Part shown: positions 48,661-60,215 of the stretch, in pieces
Numbering within the stretch: position 1 is the first letter of the stretch
How the letters are laid out: each line of letters opens with the position of its first letter
NCBI GenBank assembly: GCA_021234155.1
Contig: JAJEKV010000004.1
Coordinates: 23,903,122-23,967,121, forward strand
Source: Isoetes taiwanensis
Lineage: Eukaryota > Streptophyta > Lycopodiopsida > Isoetales > Isoetaceae
DNA length: 64,000 nt
Reading direction: 5' to 3'
Notes under the pieces: generated by a model
Told to the model about the DNA's origin: nothing
Seen by the model: only the letters and a program-made list of their open reading frames with translations
The model's database searches: none
Position numbers and translations under genes: made by a program

Positions 48661-48804
48661 TGATCATGCTGCTGGCAACACAACTATGGCTAAGGTTTCT
48701 ATTTGTTTCCACAAACCAAACATAAGAATACGAACGAGCTTTACTTACTCGGTTCCTTTCTTCCTTAAGTTGCGAAATTGCTCCGGTGTAAGCACACTCC
48801 TCTT
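48661..48804 (-). pseudogene. Second, truncated MsrB exon copy (200-bp tandem repeat)
   Basis: Exactly 200 bp from the first copy. It repeats the intron sequence (GTAAGTAAAGCTCGTTCG and beyond) and the exon end VLTPEQFRNLRKKGT, but loses the start of the exon (EEEWRA) at about 48800. It differs by several substitutions (REK to KK). Confidence 0.6.
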
Positions 48805-49279
48805 AAAAGCTCCAGATATGGCTGAGTATATTTGATATACCCCCGCCCGACCTATAACTCTTATAATGTTTTTCCAGACTGAAGCCAAAGATCGGAGATG
48901 CAATCACCAAACAACACACAGACAGATTCAGTATGGCAACATACAACACAGATCCAAATCTGTTTCCACTATGATCACAAGAACATTAATTTTTTGCAAG
49001 AATGCCCTGAAATGCTATCCACGAGGCTTGCATGTTCAGCCCTTAAAATAAAAAGAGGGCTTTTGTTGTGAGCCCTTGGATGTTGGACCATTGAAAAAAA
49101 AAAAGCTAAATCAACGTCTAAGAAATGGTGCACTCTAGATGTACGCATTAGTACATCCATTCGAATACGCCATGAAATCTTAGGAAAACCTTTGTGAAAA
49201 GCATACAAAAACACAAAAAAAAAAACCCCTGTTATTATGCTACATATTGGAGAAGAAATTCCTCCCACTTTTTGAGGCT
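48805..49279. other. No gene recognised
   Basis: Contains poly-A runs at 49094 and 49216. Nothing codes convincingly. Confidence 0.4.
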
Positions 49280-49640
49280 CAAGATTTGAATTTCAATCCC
49301 AAACTATCACTAGGCCATTTATCCTAGGGTCATGACCAGTGCTTGATCTTGGCCAACCAAGATCATTGCTCTTTTACCATTGTGATGCTCCTTGCCTTAT
49401 ATACGATAGCTCGCCATATATATTGAAGGACCTTCCCCATCCAATGACAAACTGTCGCATGGATCCTCCGTCTAACCCGCATCTAGGATGGCCAGACAAA
49501 AGAGCAAAGGTACAGAGATGTCATTTCGGCCCGTTCTCTACAGGCTCCTACATCAGCCGAAGCAAATATAACAACATAGGCACTAGCAATAATATAAGAA
49601 TAAGACTATCTGGAAGGTAGTGATAATCCATTCCATCACA
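49280..49640 (-). mobile_element. LTR retrotransposon remnant (leader/LTR junction)
   Basis: Diverged copy of 60080-60440. Shared blocks: GGCCA around a truncated TACTAGGCCAG-like segment, CTTGGCCAACCAAGA (49351), ATTGCTC, ATATACGATA, AGGATGGCCAG/CTAGGAT and CACTAGCAATAATA. The primer site that is TGGTATCAGAGC at 60 kb is degraded here (TGGTAAAAGAGC on the minus strand at about 49368-49380). Confidence 0.55.
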
Positions 49641-49943
49641 ATACATCAAATACATCACACATGAAATATATCAAATAGAGGCTCTTATGTGGGCTCCAAA
49701 TCAAAGGGAAGTCGGCTGATGTCTAGGGGTTTCCAGATAGATCAGACTGAGCTATGGCAATGACTTGGGCTGGCAATAGACAATGGCCAGAGCTGACCAC
49801 TCCATCCGCTCTGATCTAACTGCTAGCATGCAAGAAAAACTTCATAAAGATGGAACTGGATAACATCACTTTATTGCTATTCAGCTTAGCTAAATAAGAC
49901 CACTTGTCAAAAGAATGCATCTTGAGCATGTTTTACCTAGATA

Positions 49944-50772
49944 ATGTCGTCGAGAGTTTTCTCTAGTGATCTACATGTTGGAGTTGCAATTGCAACGAGA
50001 CTTGGGGTTCATATCTCACACTCCATCATGAATGGTCCAAGGATTTGTGTTTCTATGCCAGTGGACTCGCCTTTACCAGACTGTATAGTTGTGAAGAGTG
50101 GGCCTCGGTATAAGAAGTTGGATCTTAAGCTTCTGAATGGTCCATAATTAGCCCGTTTGTTTCCTGATAAGGAGGCTTTTGCTAGCTTTCGTCGAGGTAA
50201 TCGTGCATCTCAGGCATCTGTTCAACATTCTTCTCAGGTTCAAGCTCCTGTTGTTATTTCTTCATCTATTCATGATCAACCTTTGCCGGTTGCTTTACAC
50301 TCCTCAGCTATGGAAGATGCTCTACATACAGTTCCAATGGTGTCGTCCTTAGTACCATCAGCTGCAGCTATAGTTCTATTACTCTCCATATTGTTGGTTC
50401 TGCTTCTCATTCTTTTTGAGATTGTTATAGCTGATGGTCCTAATCTTCAGTGCGCTATAGGTTAATTGGAAGAAGGCAGCGAGGAAGAAGTCTGTTATGT
50501 CATCTCATGAGCCTATCCTACCTCATACTATTCAGTGGCATGATAATTTGATGTCTGTTGATGATCATCTCGATGTCGCAGATCATGTTGATTGTGATGA
50601 GGCCATTAAAGGCCTCAAGGTGGCACAAGGAGTATAATTATATACTGTGTATGGGTGGTTTTGCCTAGTGGACTATTTCGTCCTCTTGGTTTTGAGTCCC
50701 ATGTCATAGGTCCCGTGTATGTATCTTGATTTTCCTTGATAATAGATTGTCGTCCTTCAAAAAAAAAAAAAA
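49944..50772 (+). mobile_element. LINE ORF1-like (zinc-knuckle/DUF4283-like) fragment with poly-A tail
   Basis: PRICVSMPVDSPLPDCIVVK and the downstream KKLDLKLLNG resemble the segment of plant retroelement ORF1/DUF4283 proteins that precedes the zinc knuckle. A stop at 50146 is followed by a low-complexity frame (50157-50465) and a degraded tail (DEAIKGLKVAQG). The sequence ends in a run of 15 A residues at about 50759-50772, consistent with retrotransposition. Confidence 0.45.
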
Positions 50773-52268
50773 TTAAACCACTTCATATTGGACGATTTTA
50801 GCTAAACCCAAATTTCCTATGAAACTTCCTTTTCGATGGAAAAAAAAAACATGAGATGCACCAAAAGCATCAAACAAGACATCCATCTTTAGCTTCATAA
50901 GGTTAAGAGCTTACAGAAAGCAAAAGATCTTTATTGAATCTGATTTCAAATTAGAAGATTGTATTAGCATGCACGAAAGAAAACTTACCAAGTTTTCTTT
51001 ACTTGCAAGCTTTCTTCCATTTTTGCTACTCAGAAACTGCTTCAGATATTCGCTAAATACAAACCCATCACAACCCTAGGCCCGAGGTCCAGATGTATGA
51101 TAATTTGAACCAAGAATGAGAATGAGCCAACTACTCTGCGTGAATCGTAACAAATCCAAATGGGCTAAAAACGAAAGAAAAATTGTACGTGTAAGATCCT
51201 CAATCCAATTTTGTAAACCCACTGCAGATTCTTGAGGGAAAAAAACAGGCCAATAGCAGGGTTTTCTGCCCATATCTTTCCACCTACATCATCACTATGC
51301 ATTTGCATCAAATAAAGTGTGCTTTTATAGATGGGGATCATTCAACCTACAAACTCCATCACATCACACTACCTATTTCACACGTTCCCAACAATCTATT
51401 TGCATCTGCAAAATCTATTGCCCTAAATCTGCAAGATGGACTTGGATAGTGTCTCGCATTGTCTAGCACACATTTCTAGTTGTTCTATAAGTTTTATCCT
51501 TGAATGAAAGATCTTTGCCCTTTATGTGTTTAAGTTGAAGCTGTCAAACATTGTTCCTTTTTATTTGTGATTGACTTTAAATAGTATGGACTTGGCTATT
51601 GGCTCTTTTTACAAGTTCTGTAGCTAGTTCTACTTGTAATTTCCCTACTTCGTAGCCCAAGTTGCACAAGCGAGCATTTTCAGCTTGCAATTGCTTTGAT
51701 CCATTTGAAAAAGGAGGAATAATTATTTATTTCAGCAGATTTTTCAATGTGTACATGATAAAGTTCTCATGGGTTAGATTGTTTGGTCAAAGAAGAATAC
51801 ACACATACACTAAATACTAACGTTAGTCCTTTATGGTCCTCGTTCATCTTACTCCTGACATATAATGTGTAGTGGATATGAGAATCTCGAATATTAATCT
51901 CTTGACTTTGGCTAAAATATTTAAAGCATTGTAGGTTGTGTAAATGAACACATTCATATAGAGCAATTCAAAAACAAGTTCCCAATGCTATCAAATTCCA
52001 CACATATAAGCTCGATAACGCGATTATTGGTATTTGCCTCGACTGATAACAAAAAATGCATGGCCTAGGACATAGAGCCTTGGCCATGCATTTTAGGTTA
52101 TGAGCTTCGGCTAAACCAATAACCTTACCTTATCGAAACCATAAACCAAGATTCTATTTAAAAATTATATATTAGTTAAAGACGGGAAAATTGTAGAAAT
52201 TTTACATAAGAGACGTAAGTGTCTTCTTTGTATTAGTTACAAAAAGTGAACATTGAAAAATAGAGGCG
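50773..52268 (-). other. Mostly empty; possible small exon pair on the minus strand
   Basis: Minus ORF 51076-51273 starts MGRKPCYWPVFFPQES. Just below, 50988-51066 reads DGFVFSEYLKQFLSSKNGRK, then LASKENL and a GTAAGT donor. These may be exons of an unrecognised gene. 51300-52268 shows nothing. Confidence 0.25.
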
Positions 52269-53057
52269 TCACTTCAGCAGCAAATGAAGCCCGAAAGAAA
52301 GTGTGCAAACAAGTAGTCCAAGAAGTGCAATGAAATGAAAGCCCCTACACCACAAAAGACCCAAACAGATCAGCTCGAACCCAAAATGAAGCTCAATTTA
52401 CTGAAAATGAGAAATAAAATTGCATACCCAAGCTTCTCGTATCTCTTCTCAGGTTCTCCCTTGGAATATCCAATAAAATAGAAATATCGCGCAACTACAT
52501 ACAGTGCTCCAAACACAGTTGCAACTATAGGATGCTTTGTTAAAGAAAAAAAGGAAAGCATAAGACATTATGAAATACAGAGTCATGATCTGGTAGCATA
52601 TGTACAGAGAGCAACTTGAAATAAAATTTAATTCACATTGATGGTAGCATACCTGCAGACCACCTAGCAGCAACACTACAAAGAATACAGGCATAAATTC
52701 AAGGCAATTCTGGTGCCCCCTCTGTCAGAAAAGAAAAAACATTAGGACTTGAACTTTATCAAAGAAAAACAGAGTTTTGGTGAGAAATAACTAACCTGGA
52801 CACAGTTAAAAAGCTTGGCATCCTTATTCTCACTTTCAATGGCATACATGGTAGGGTAAAAGACCTTAAATCTGCATCAGAGCAAGAAAGATGCTAAACA
52901 TAAAGGAATTCAGATCCAAGACTGCAGAAGGAAGATAAGAAACCTACTTCTGGCGTGCGTTGAAGACTTGTTTGCCCATCCATACATTGAGGATGCATTT
53001 GGCTGCCACAATTAGGACAACGAATCCATAAGTGCTATCTACAGAAATTACCGCCAT
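52269..53057 (-). CDS. MAPEG-family glutathione S-transferase, MGST3-like, copy 1
   Basis: Five exons on the minus strand: 53057-52948, 52871-52796, 52721-52653, 52534-52428 and 52344-52269, all GT-AG, giving 145 residues with a stop at 52269-52271. This is the usual length of microsomal GST3/LTC4-synthase-like proteins, four-helix membrane enzymes that conjugate glutathione and reduce lipid peroxides. Visible: an N-terminal membrane helix (YGFVVLIVAAKCILNVWMG), the RGHQNCLEF glutathione-site motif at the exon 2/3 boundary, HPIVATVFGALY and the YFYFIGYSKGEPEKR motif, and a last helix ending HLLLK. Frames are clean. It is paired head to head with copy 2. Confidence 0.9.
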
Positions 53058-54713
53058 AGCTAAGCTTGAAAGACGAGAATCTGAAAACACAAGGTGGATT
53101 TTGAAGTCTGTTTGCTTGGCGACCACTCCTCCTTCCGGATCCTTCTACAGAGTCTTCTACACAGCTTGACTCGCTCGAAGTTTTTAGGTCAATAACAATT
53201 ATCGTGCTGTCAGAAGAATGAAACAAGGTTAGAAATTTCAAATAAAAAATTGTGTAGATTATGCTATCATCCTATGCTCCCCCCTAGGTGAAAACTTGTC
53301 CTAAAAACTAGTGTAGGAAGTGAGATGGCTTTCATAGGCAATTGCCATGTGTAAAGCCCACGCATCGCGAACTCGTCGTTGCGACAACATGGAGATGCAG
53401 ACGTCGTTTTTCATGTCTGACTGACACTCGCTTTGGCATTGTTGACATATAAGGTGAATGACTGACGCTCGCTTTGGCATTGTTGACATATAAGGTGAAT
53501 GACTGACGCTCGCTTTGGCATTGTTGACATATAAGGTGAATGGGATTTGCTAAACTGACTTCTAGTGACACTCACTTTGGCATTGTTGACATATAAGGTG
53601 AATGGGATTTTCTAAACTGTGGAAGGTAGGTAAATGTGAATTTTGCACCAAAGTTTTAATCCAACTCGTAGGAATATTGAAGACAAAATGCAACTAAGTT
53701 GGTATCTTGGCTTTGAAAATGTACCAATGATTCCAATGATGACTTCATGCTCTATAACATTGGTTGGAGTAAAGTAGATATGATTGTTTCCCCACTCATG
53801 AACATTGTTTGGAGATAGAGAATGTGCATGGACGTCCCTTTGTATAGCTCGAGAGGGTTAGAATATTGATTAACTAATACAAAATGGAACATAAAATGAC
53901 AAATATAGATTAAAATAAAAAAAGTAGAAAAGAGGAACATAAAAATGACAATATATATAATATCTTAAGAAGAATAGGAAATTTTTTGGGGTTTGAATTT
54001 TTTCTATTGGAAATAGTGCAAAAGACACCCTTAACATGGGATTTCAACATACATTTGTGGCTTGTGTTTTAATGATATTTTGGCCGCAAGTTATACGGAA
54101 GATTTTCTTAAGATTCCTCTAAATTCTCTAAGATTCCTTCAACATTCATGAAAATGCCCTCGAGATCTTTTTAAATTTCCCAAGGTTTCGTCAAAATACT
54201 CCAATATTCCCATAGATGCGCTCAAGATTCTTGAGGTCCTCTCCAATTCTCCAAGATCTCATTGAATTTCATCAATGTTATCTCTGAAGTTCCTTTGAAG
54301 TTCCTTTGAATACCCTAAACTTCCAATTCTCGCGTGTCAGGTCTGCTAGTTTATGTAATTACGAAAATGCCATTCTGATAGTAGGTGTGTGAGGGTATTT
54401 TGGTAATTTTAAAACTCATAAGGGCATTTTGGTAATTACATAAACTCATAGGGGTATTTTGATAGTTTCCCAAATAAATATATTTGGCAGCAGATGTGGT
54501 GGGCCGAATCCGAAAATGGCGAACTACTTTTGGGGACTTCAAATTCTGGACGAAAAACTCCTACCAAAAATTTAACAAACACAAAATGCTGGCCACTTTT
54601 TCCGACGAGGAAGGAAATTGTGTAGAAGAATCTTTAGTAAAGAGGAGTGGACCGGACGCAACCAGCCTTTATAAACCCCCCCTCTTCAGATCCGCATTCA
54701 ATCAAGCTCGGCT
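53058..54713. promoter_or_regulatory. Shared divergent upstream region of the MAPEG pair
   Basis: 1.66 kb between the two start codons. The roughly 100 bp before each ATG are homologous (TGTGTAGAAGA, AGGAGTGG, then CTTAGCTATG or CTCGGCTATG), so the duplicated unit includes the proximal promoter and 5' UTR. On the copy 2 side CCTTTATAAACC (54666-54677) is a plausible TATA box. The middle holds a 41-bp minisatellite and diverged repeats of CTCATA-GGGxATTTTGGTA (54400-54470). Confidence 0.6.
53420..53604. repeat. 41-bp minisatellite
   Basis: Three perfect-period units (53420-53460, 53461-53501, 53502-53542) containing CTCGCTTTGGCATTGTTGAC and ATATAAGGTGAATG, then a 23-bp interruption and a fourth partial unit (53566-53604). 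Confidence 0.95.
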
Positions 54714-55488
54714 ATGGCGGTTGTTTCTGTAGATGGCGCATATGGATTCGTTGTTTTGGTTTTGGTAGTCAAATGCATCCTCAACACTTGGATGGGAATC
54801 CAGGTCGGCAAAGCTCGCCGGAAGTATGTTCCTTGCCCTAATTTTCTCCTGTCAGATGCTCTTCATACTTAGGTTTGTTCTTGCATTTTATTCAGATATA
54901 AGGTTTTCTATCCTACTATGTATGCCAGCGAAAGTGAGAACAAGGATGCCAAGGCTTTCAATTGTGTTCAAGTGAGTTTTTGCTACTAAAAAAAATCTCA
55001 TTTATTCAAGATTTACCATCTTTCTTTTAAAAATAGCCCTAAAACTCTGTGCTATTTTGTTCTGACAGAGGGGACACCAGAATTGCCTTGAGTTCATCTC
55101 TGTGTTCTTTGTATTGTTGCTGTTAGGTGGCCTGCAGGTATGTTGAAAACATAGCTTAAAATTAAATCTTTCAGACCATGACTCTGCATTCATATTTCTT
55201 GTTTGTTTTTTGTTCCAAATAGCATCCTATTGTTGCAAGCGGATTTGGAGCCCTGTATGTAGTTGCAAGATATTTCTACTTTGTTGGATATTCGAAGGGA
55301 GACCCTGAGAAGAGATTTGAGAAGATTGGGTATGCAATTTTACTCTTCTTTGCACTGAATGAGCAACTGTTTATTTAGTTTGAGCTGACTTCTTGGATCT
55401 TTGATGCAGAGGAATGCATTTCATAGGACTTGCCGGACTGCTTTTCTGCACAATTTCTTTTGGGATCCATTTGCTGTTGCAATTGTAA
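54714..55488 (+). CDS. MAPEG-family glutathione S-transferase, MGST3-like, copy 2
   Basis: Five exons: 54714-54823, 54896-54971, 55069-55137, 55223-55329 and 55410-55488, encoding 146 residues with intron positions and phases identical to copy 1. Motifs: MAVVSVDGAYGFVVLVLVV membrane start, YKVFYPTMYASESENKDAKA, RGHQNCLEF, HPIVASGFGALYVVARYFYF, GYSKGDPEKR and a C-terminal helix FCTISFGIHLLLQL. Exons 1-4 of the two proteins differ by mostly conservative changes. Role as in copy 1: a membrane glutathione transferase/peroxidase, probably in the endoplasmic reticulum (family knowledge). Confidence 0.92.
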
Positions 55489-56479
55489 TAGTTATGCTTT
55501 TGTACCAATATCTATTTAGCTTTACAAGCTGTTCTGTCTTCCTTTGTTCTTCAGCCTTTATGTGCTCCAAGGAAATAAGACAATTTCATTGCATCTTATG
55601 GCATTAAATTCTGTTCAACTAAATATAAACGATATAATTTATATATTTTCTATGCTTCACATGAGTCCCTGACGACTTTATAACGCATCACAGTATTTTT
55701 ATTTTTTTAATAGATACACAATAAGATCCTACATTTGTGGTAATTGATTTACCACGTCTCGTTACCAAAGTATCAAGACTGGATGTTCTAATAAAGTCAC
55801 TTACCAAAGTATCAGAACTTTGATGAAAAAAAAAAGTCATTGACATAAGATAAATTAATGATACGAGAACTTTATTGTGGCGGCCTTCGTACCCACCTTG
55901 CCTACTTTGAACATTAAGGTTCCAAACTTGTGCACTTGGACTCACTACTAACTACAATAAATTTATAGTGACAGCTTTGTCTAGTTGGACCCATTAATCT
56001 TTGAAAAATTCATCACCTAGATTCACTAAATTTATAACAATAATGGATCAATTGGCCTTTCTTATTTCATCCATATAAATGTTTCAACAATTTCCAAGAC
56101 TTATATGTTGGTAGTCTTAAGTCATTAAACGCGCAAGAATGGGTAATAGTCCGTAAATTGAAGGGCTAGCAATATACCAACTCCTATACAAAAGGAATGT
56201 TCTATACCTTCCAAATGCCACTATCCTTGCACACCAAGGTTGTTAAGAATTAAAATGGTGGTTCGTTGCACTTTACTACGCAAACAAAAAGGTAAGCATC
56301 GGATTTAGAAAGTAAAAACCATATCATGCAACATAAAGGACACCTGAAAGGTCAAGCGGCTCAATGATGATTTGGCTGTACAATAGCAAAAAGAACGCAG
56401 GCAAATGATGGATGAGGTCTGCAAGTTGAAAGCCGAAGGTAAAAATGCTTTTATTGCGAGAAAACTGGATTGTTGTTCG
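55489..56479. other. 3' flank, no gene recognised
   Basis: AT-rich. 55860-55950 (TTATTGTGGCGGCCTTC, then an AACTTGTGCACTTGGAC block) resembles 63360-63412 (TTATCGCGGCGGCCTTC and AACTCATGCAGTTGGAC), so a diverged repeat is present in both places. Confidence 0.4.
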
Positions 56480-58795
56480 CAATAATGCATAGGAAGTGAA
56501 GACCCTCGGTCTAATGGCTTGGAATATACATGGTTTTAACGAATCAAAGATTCTTAGTAATATGGAAATGTTTGAACAGTTTGATATTCTTGCGTTTAGT
56601 GAGACATGGGAATATGAAACAAACAGATTGATTCCCATCTCTGGTTTTACAATGCCAGAGACAGCTTGGAATTATTTACAACGAAGCCACAGAGGGTGGG
56701 ACGGACTTGCATGCTTTGTTAAAAATGAGATTTGCATGCGGTTAGCATGGCCAAAATATGCAAACATAAACAGTATATGTGGCTCTATTTAAATAATTGC
56801 ATTTATGTCACAATAGTATGTGTTGCTCCTTTAAAGGCCTATCTTGCGCGGATTCATAGTAGTCCAGAGCTTGATGCAAATGATCCATTTTGTTACATTT
56901 CTACAGATATTGCAATCTACAAAACTAAAGGACAAGTTTATGTAATAGGAGATATGAATGGCAGGCTCAGGAATAAGCAAGCTACTGTTGGATCAGGAAG
57001 GAAACCATCTATAGCTTATGGAGCAAATGGACCCTTTGTTGTCATGGCCTAGGATCTCCTGTGATATGCATCTGAATAAAATGGGAGAGCACATACTTGG
57101 CTTATGTGAAGCACATGATCTAGTCATGTATAACGGTACTGTTGTATTCCCAAAATCTAACAAGTATACATGTTTTCAGCCCAATGGGAACAGTACTGTC
57201 GATATGATGTTGGGAAGTCCAGATGATATGCACTTGGTGGCTAGTTTTGAGGTTCTTCTCCAAGAGGAGGATTCTGACCATGCTCCTCTAGTCATAACAT
57301 ACAAGATGAAAATCAATTGCAGAGGTAAGGAAAAAAGGCAAGCTCCCTCCAAGTTTAAAGTACACTATAAACTTGTTGGGCAATATGAGAAAGCAATTAA
57401 ATCAGAATTTGATACAATTCTTTGGCCTACAGGTGATGTCAAAGAGATGCATGTACTGCTTAAAGCAGTCCTATCGCAAGCTGCCATTAGTGTCTTGGGG
57501 CTTACAAAACCAAAGTCACCTAAATACCAAAATAAAAAGTGGTTTGACCATGAATGTATTATGGCCAAGCGCACTTTCCAAGCTGCTATAGACAAATGTG
57601 CTGCCAAGAGAGATTACAAGAATCTTGTTAGCATAAAAAGGGCAAATGGGAAAGGGAACATCTGCAGAGAATTCTGGATGACATTGCAGTGGATCCAAAG
57701 TGCTTTTGGACAAAACTACAGCATCTAAATGAAATGGGAGAAATTATACAAGAAAGTTTGCTTGAATGGATTAGAGAGTTATATACTATTGCTAATACCA
57801 ATGAAATGCATATTGATACTGCCTATACTACACTTTTTGATAAAGTGTGATATTACATATGCTCTAAAAAGGATGCAAAATGGGAATTGGCTAAATGGAG
57901 AGAAGAGACTGAGCTAATGAGAAGAATGAGCGTGCATATGGACGAGCGGGCTTTCGCCATGACCATTCCACTATAGATCATTTAGTCACCTTAAGGGTGA
58001 TTGATGAAAGTGCAAAGGGTACTAGACATAATTAGTTTTTGGCCTTCATTGATCTCACAAAAGCTCTTGATAGAGTTGATCAAGGGACTTACAAAAGAGG
58101 CTAGAGCTACTACAAGTTCTTCCAGAGCTCCAAGAAGCAGTTGTGCATCTATATAAACAGGTGCTCATTGAACTTTCATTCCCGTTTGATAGAGTTGAAC
58201 AGGTCCAGAGCACAATTGAGGTGAAACATGAATTTGAGGGATGGCTTGCATGTACAGAAGGCATTGGAATCAGGATTGGTAGATATCTCATGCAAGTTTT
58301 ACTTTTTGCAGATGACGATGACGTAATCTTGATTTCTAGCACTGCTGGTGGTATCCAATATCATTTGGATACTCTTCAAGGATTTTGCGATCAAAAAGAT
58401 GTAGCTATCAATGTTGCAAAATCTAAAGTCGTGATAGTTGGCACAAAAAAAACTTTTCGATTCACCAGTAGGGAATGTGAGCTAGAAACAGTGCATAGTT
58501 ACAAATACCTTGGTATAGAGATGGCGAGTAATTATTCATGGAAATTGGCAGTGGATAAATGCGCATCTGGTGGGCTTAGAACCCTTTACGAAGTGCTCCA
58601 TGCTGTCATGTGAATGATCTACGGCATTGGAAACTCAGGAGATTACTTTATGACACCCAAATCAAGATGATCATCTTATATGGTTGTCCAGCTTGGGCCC
58701 CTGGACTTGATCAACGAAGCTGGTACAAGATTGAAAGGGTGCAAAAAAGATTTCTCATGAAAGAGCTTGGAACTAAAACATAAACTCCATACCTT
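56480..58795 (+). mobile_element. LINE C (endonuclease-RT, broken)
   Basis: AT-richer non-LTR element. Endonuclease: TLGLMAWNIHGFNESK (56500), DILAFSETWEYET (56590), VYVIGDMNGRL (56940), STVDMMLGSPDDMHLV (57200) and EEDSDHAPLVITYKM (57270-57310). RT: RHDHSTIDHLVTLR (57960), FLAFIDLTKALDRVD (58040), LFADDDDVILIS (58300), AINVAKSKVVIVG (58410) and VHSYKYLGIEMAS (58490). Later sequence continues past 58700 (PAWAPGLDQRSWYKIERV). Frames break about six times, yet the endonuclease half is open for 236 residues (57018-57728). It ends abruptly at about 58795 against the gag ORF of the LTR element. Confidence 0.8.
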
Positions 58796-58800
58796 TCGGA

Positions 58801-59565
58801 TCACGAGATTAGTGCACTACTGGAAATGCCTAATCTCATGAAAAACTCACGTTGCCTGAAGTTGGGCTCGTGATGAACTATCTTCGGTGCTTTTGGCCGA
58901 GGTGGAAGGGGCTTTGGCTGATTCTTCAGTCTGCCACCCTTCACGAACTTCTGGAAGTTCTGCTTACAATAACAATTATTGTAGCGCATCCACCTCCGAA
59001 AATACTCTTTGTAGGCCGCCTTCTTCTTTTCAAACTCAAGGTCATACTTTAGTTTGAAGGCTCCTTCTCCCACCTTCTGTTTCTTGGTTACCTTTGGTGG
59101 CTTAGGCCACTTCGGGTATGGTGGTCTTCCATCGGGGTTTGAAGTCTCTCCCACTTCTCCTTCAAGCTCCTCCTCTTCTTCTCCTCCCTTGACCTCTTGT
59201 TTGACTTCTTCCTCGTCCTCCTGCTCCCCATCGAGCGATTCTCGACGAGGCTCTTCAATTCTGACGATTCCCCTTGGCCTGTCTTCCCTCCACTTCGTTC
59301 TTCTTTTTCTTTGCCTCTCACTTCTTTCTCTCTCCTCCTTTTCCTCCGGCCATTCCCTTTCCCCACCAACTACTACTGTTGTTCTTCCTGCTGCTCCTGC
59401 TGGAGTCTCCCTTGGCTTCCCAAAAGCATCCTGGTCGACAGACTCGCCGATGCGCTGAGTGCTTTGGGAAGAGCTACTCGAGACGAGCTCATCAGTAGTG
59501 TGATACGTCTCATCTGTGAAGGCCGATGTGTTGGGCTCGTCCTCCTTGCCCTGTCTCGGCCTCAA
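58801..59565 (-). CDS. Gag-like protein of an LTR retrotransposon
   Basis: 254-residue ORF, probably truncated by LINE C. It has an acidic/S-rich N-terminus, then a highly charged E/K/R middle (EEDEEEVKQEVKGGEEEEE-like), a PPYPKWPKPPKVTKKQK stretch, then a conserved-looking FKLKYDLEFEKKKAAYKEYF and RRWMRYNNCYCKQNFQKF core and a proline-rich KPLPPRPKAPK. The same core recurs at 42.7 kb. Position about 640 bp downstream of the tRNA-Met primer site on the same strand supports gag. Confidence 0.65.
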   Translation of the reverse strand: MRPRQGKEDEPNTSAFTDETYHTTDELVSSSSSQSTQRIGESVDQDAFGKPRETPAGAAGRTTVVVGGEREWPEEKEERERSERQRKRRTKWREDRPRGIVRIEEPRRESLDGEQEDEEEVKQEVKGGEEEEELEGEVGETSNPDGRPPYPKWPKPPKVTKKQKVGEGAFKLKYDLEFEKKKAAYKEYFRRWMRYNNCYCKQNFQKFVKGGRLKNQPKPLPPRPKAPKIVHHEPNFRQREFFMRLGISSSALIS

Positions 59566-60201
59566 GTGCTCCGAAAATTTTGCTGCCGGCAGCTAACTCT
59601 GCCATGGTGGGCCTCTTCCTTAGACTCCTAACCTTCCTGGCGGTGCACTTTGGTGCGCCCATATCTTACGATTAGGGAAACTGATTAACTTAAGCTGGAG
59701 ATCAAGAGAGAGAGGGTTTAGGGCAAAATTAGTGAGAGAGATGCTAAAAATGAAGGGAATGATACTCTCCATGCCACGAAATATTCTTTGCCATTAATAC
59801 TCCTATTAATTAGCTACCCTTATTAATGGTTAGTCCTTTTTAATATTTTTATTATATATTTTTGAATTTCCAAATTTTTTTCTAATAATTTGGAGTCTTA
59901 ATTATGAATTCGCACCAATTTTCACCTGGGTCTCGGATTGGGATGATTCTTCCCATTTTGGGTGAAATTTGATGCTCATGCATAATTTTCACACCAATTT
60001 TACTAAAATATTTCTTTATCTCATTCTTTTCCCCTAATTCTGTAATTTAGCCCAACTTTATGACACTACTACTTGGGAGAAAATTTTCCCTCCCCATTCA
60101 AGGTTCAATGCTGGAATATTCCATTCCACGCTCTACTAGGCCAGTTAATATACTTAATCGGGGTTATGGCCAGTGCTAGCTCTTGGTCAACCAAGAACAT
60201 T

Positions 60202-60213
60202 GCTCTGATACCA
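60202..60213 (-). other. Primer-binding site for initiator tRNA-Met
   Basis: Minus-strand TGGTATCAGAGC is the classic plant retrotransposon primer site. It sits two bases inside the LTR edge at 60216. Confidence 0.8.
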
Positions 60214-60215
60214 TT

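Noticed and set aside
59054-59631. Serine/leucine-rich plus-strand ORFs
   Set aside because: Antisense shadows of the acidic gag ORF (58801-59565).
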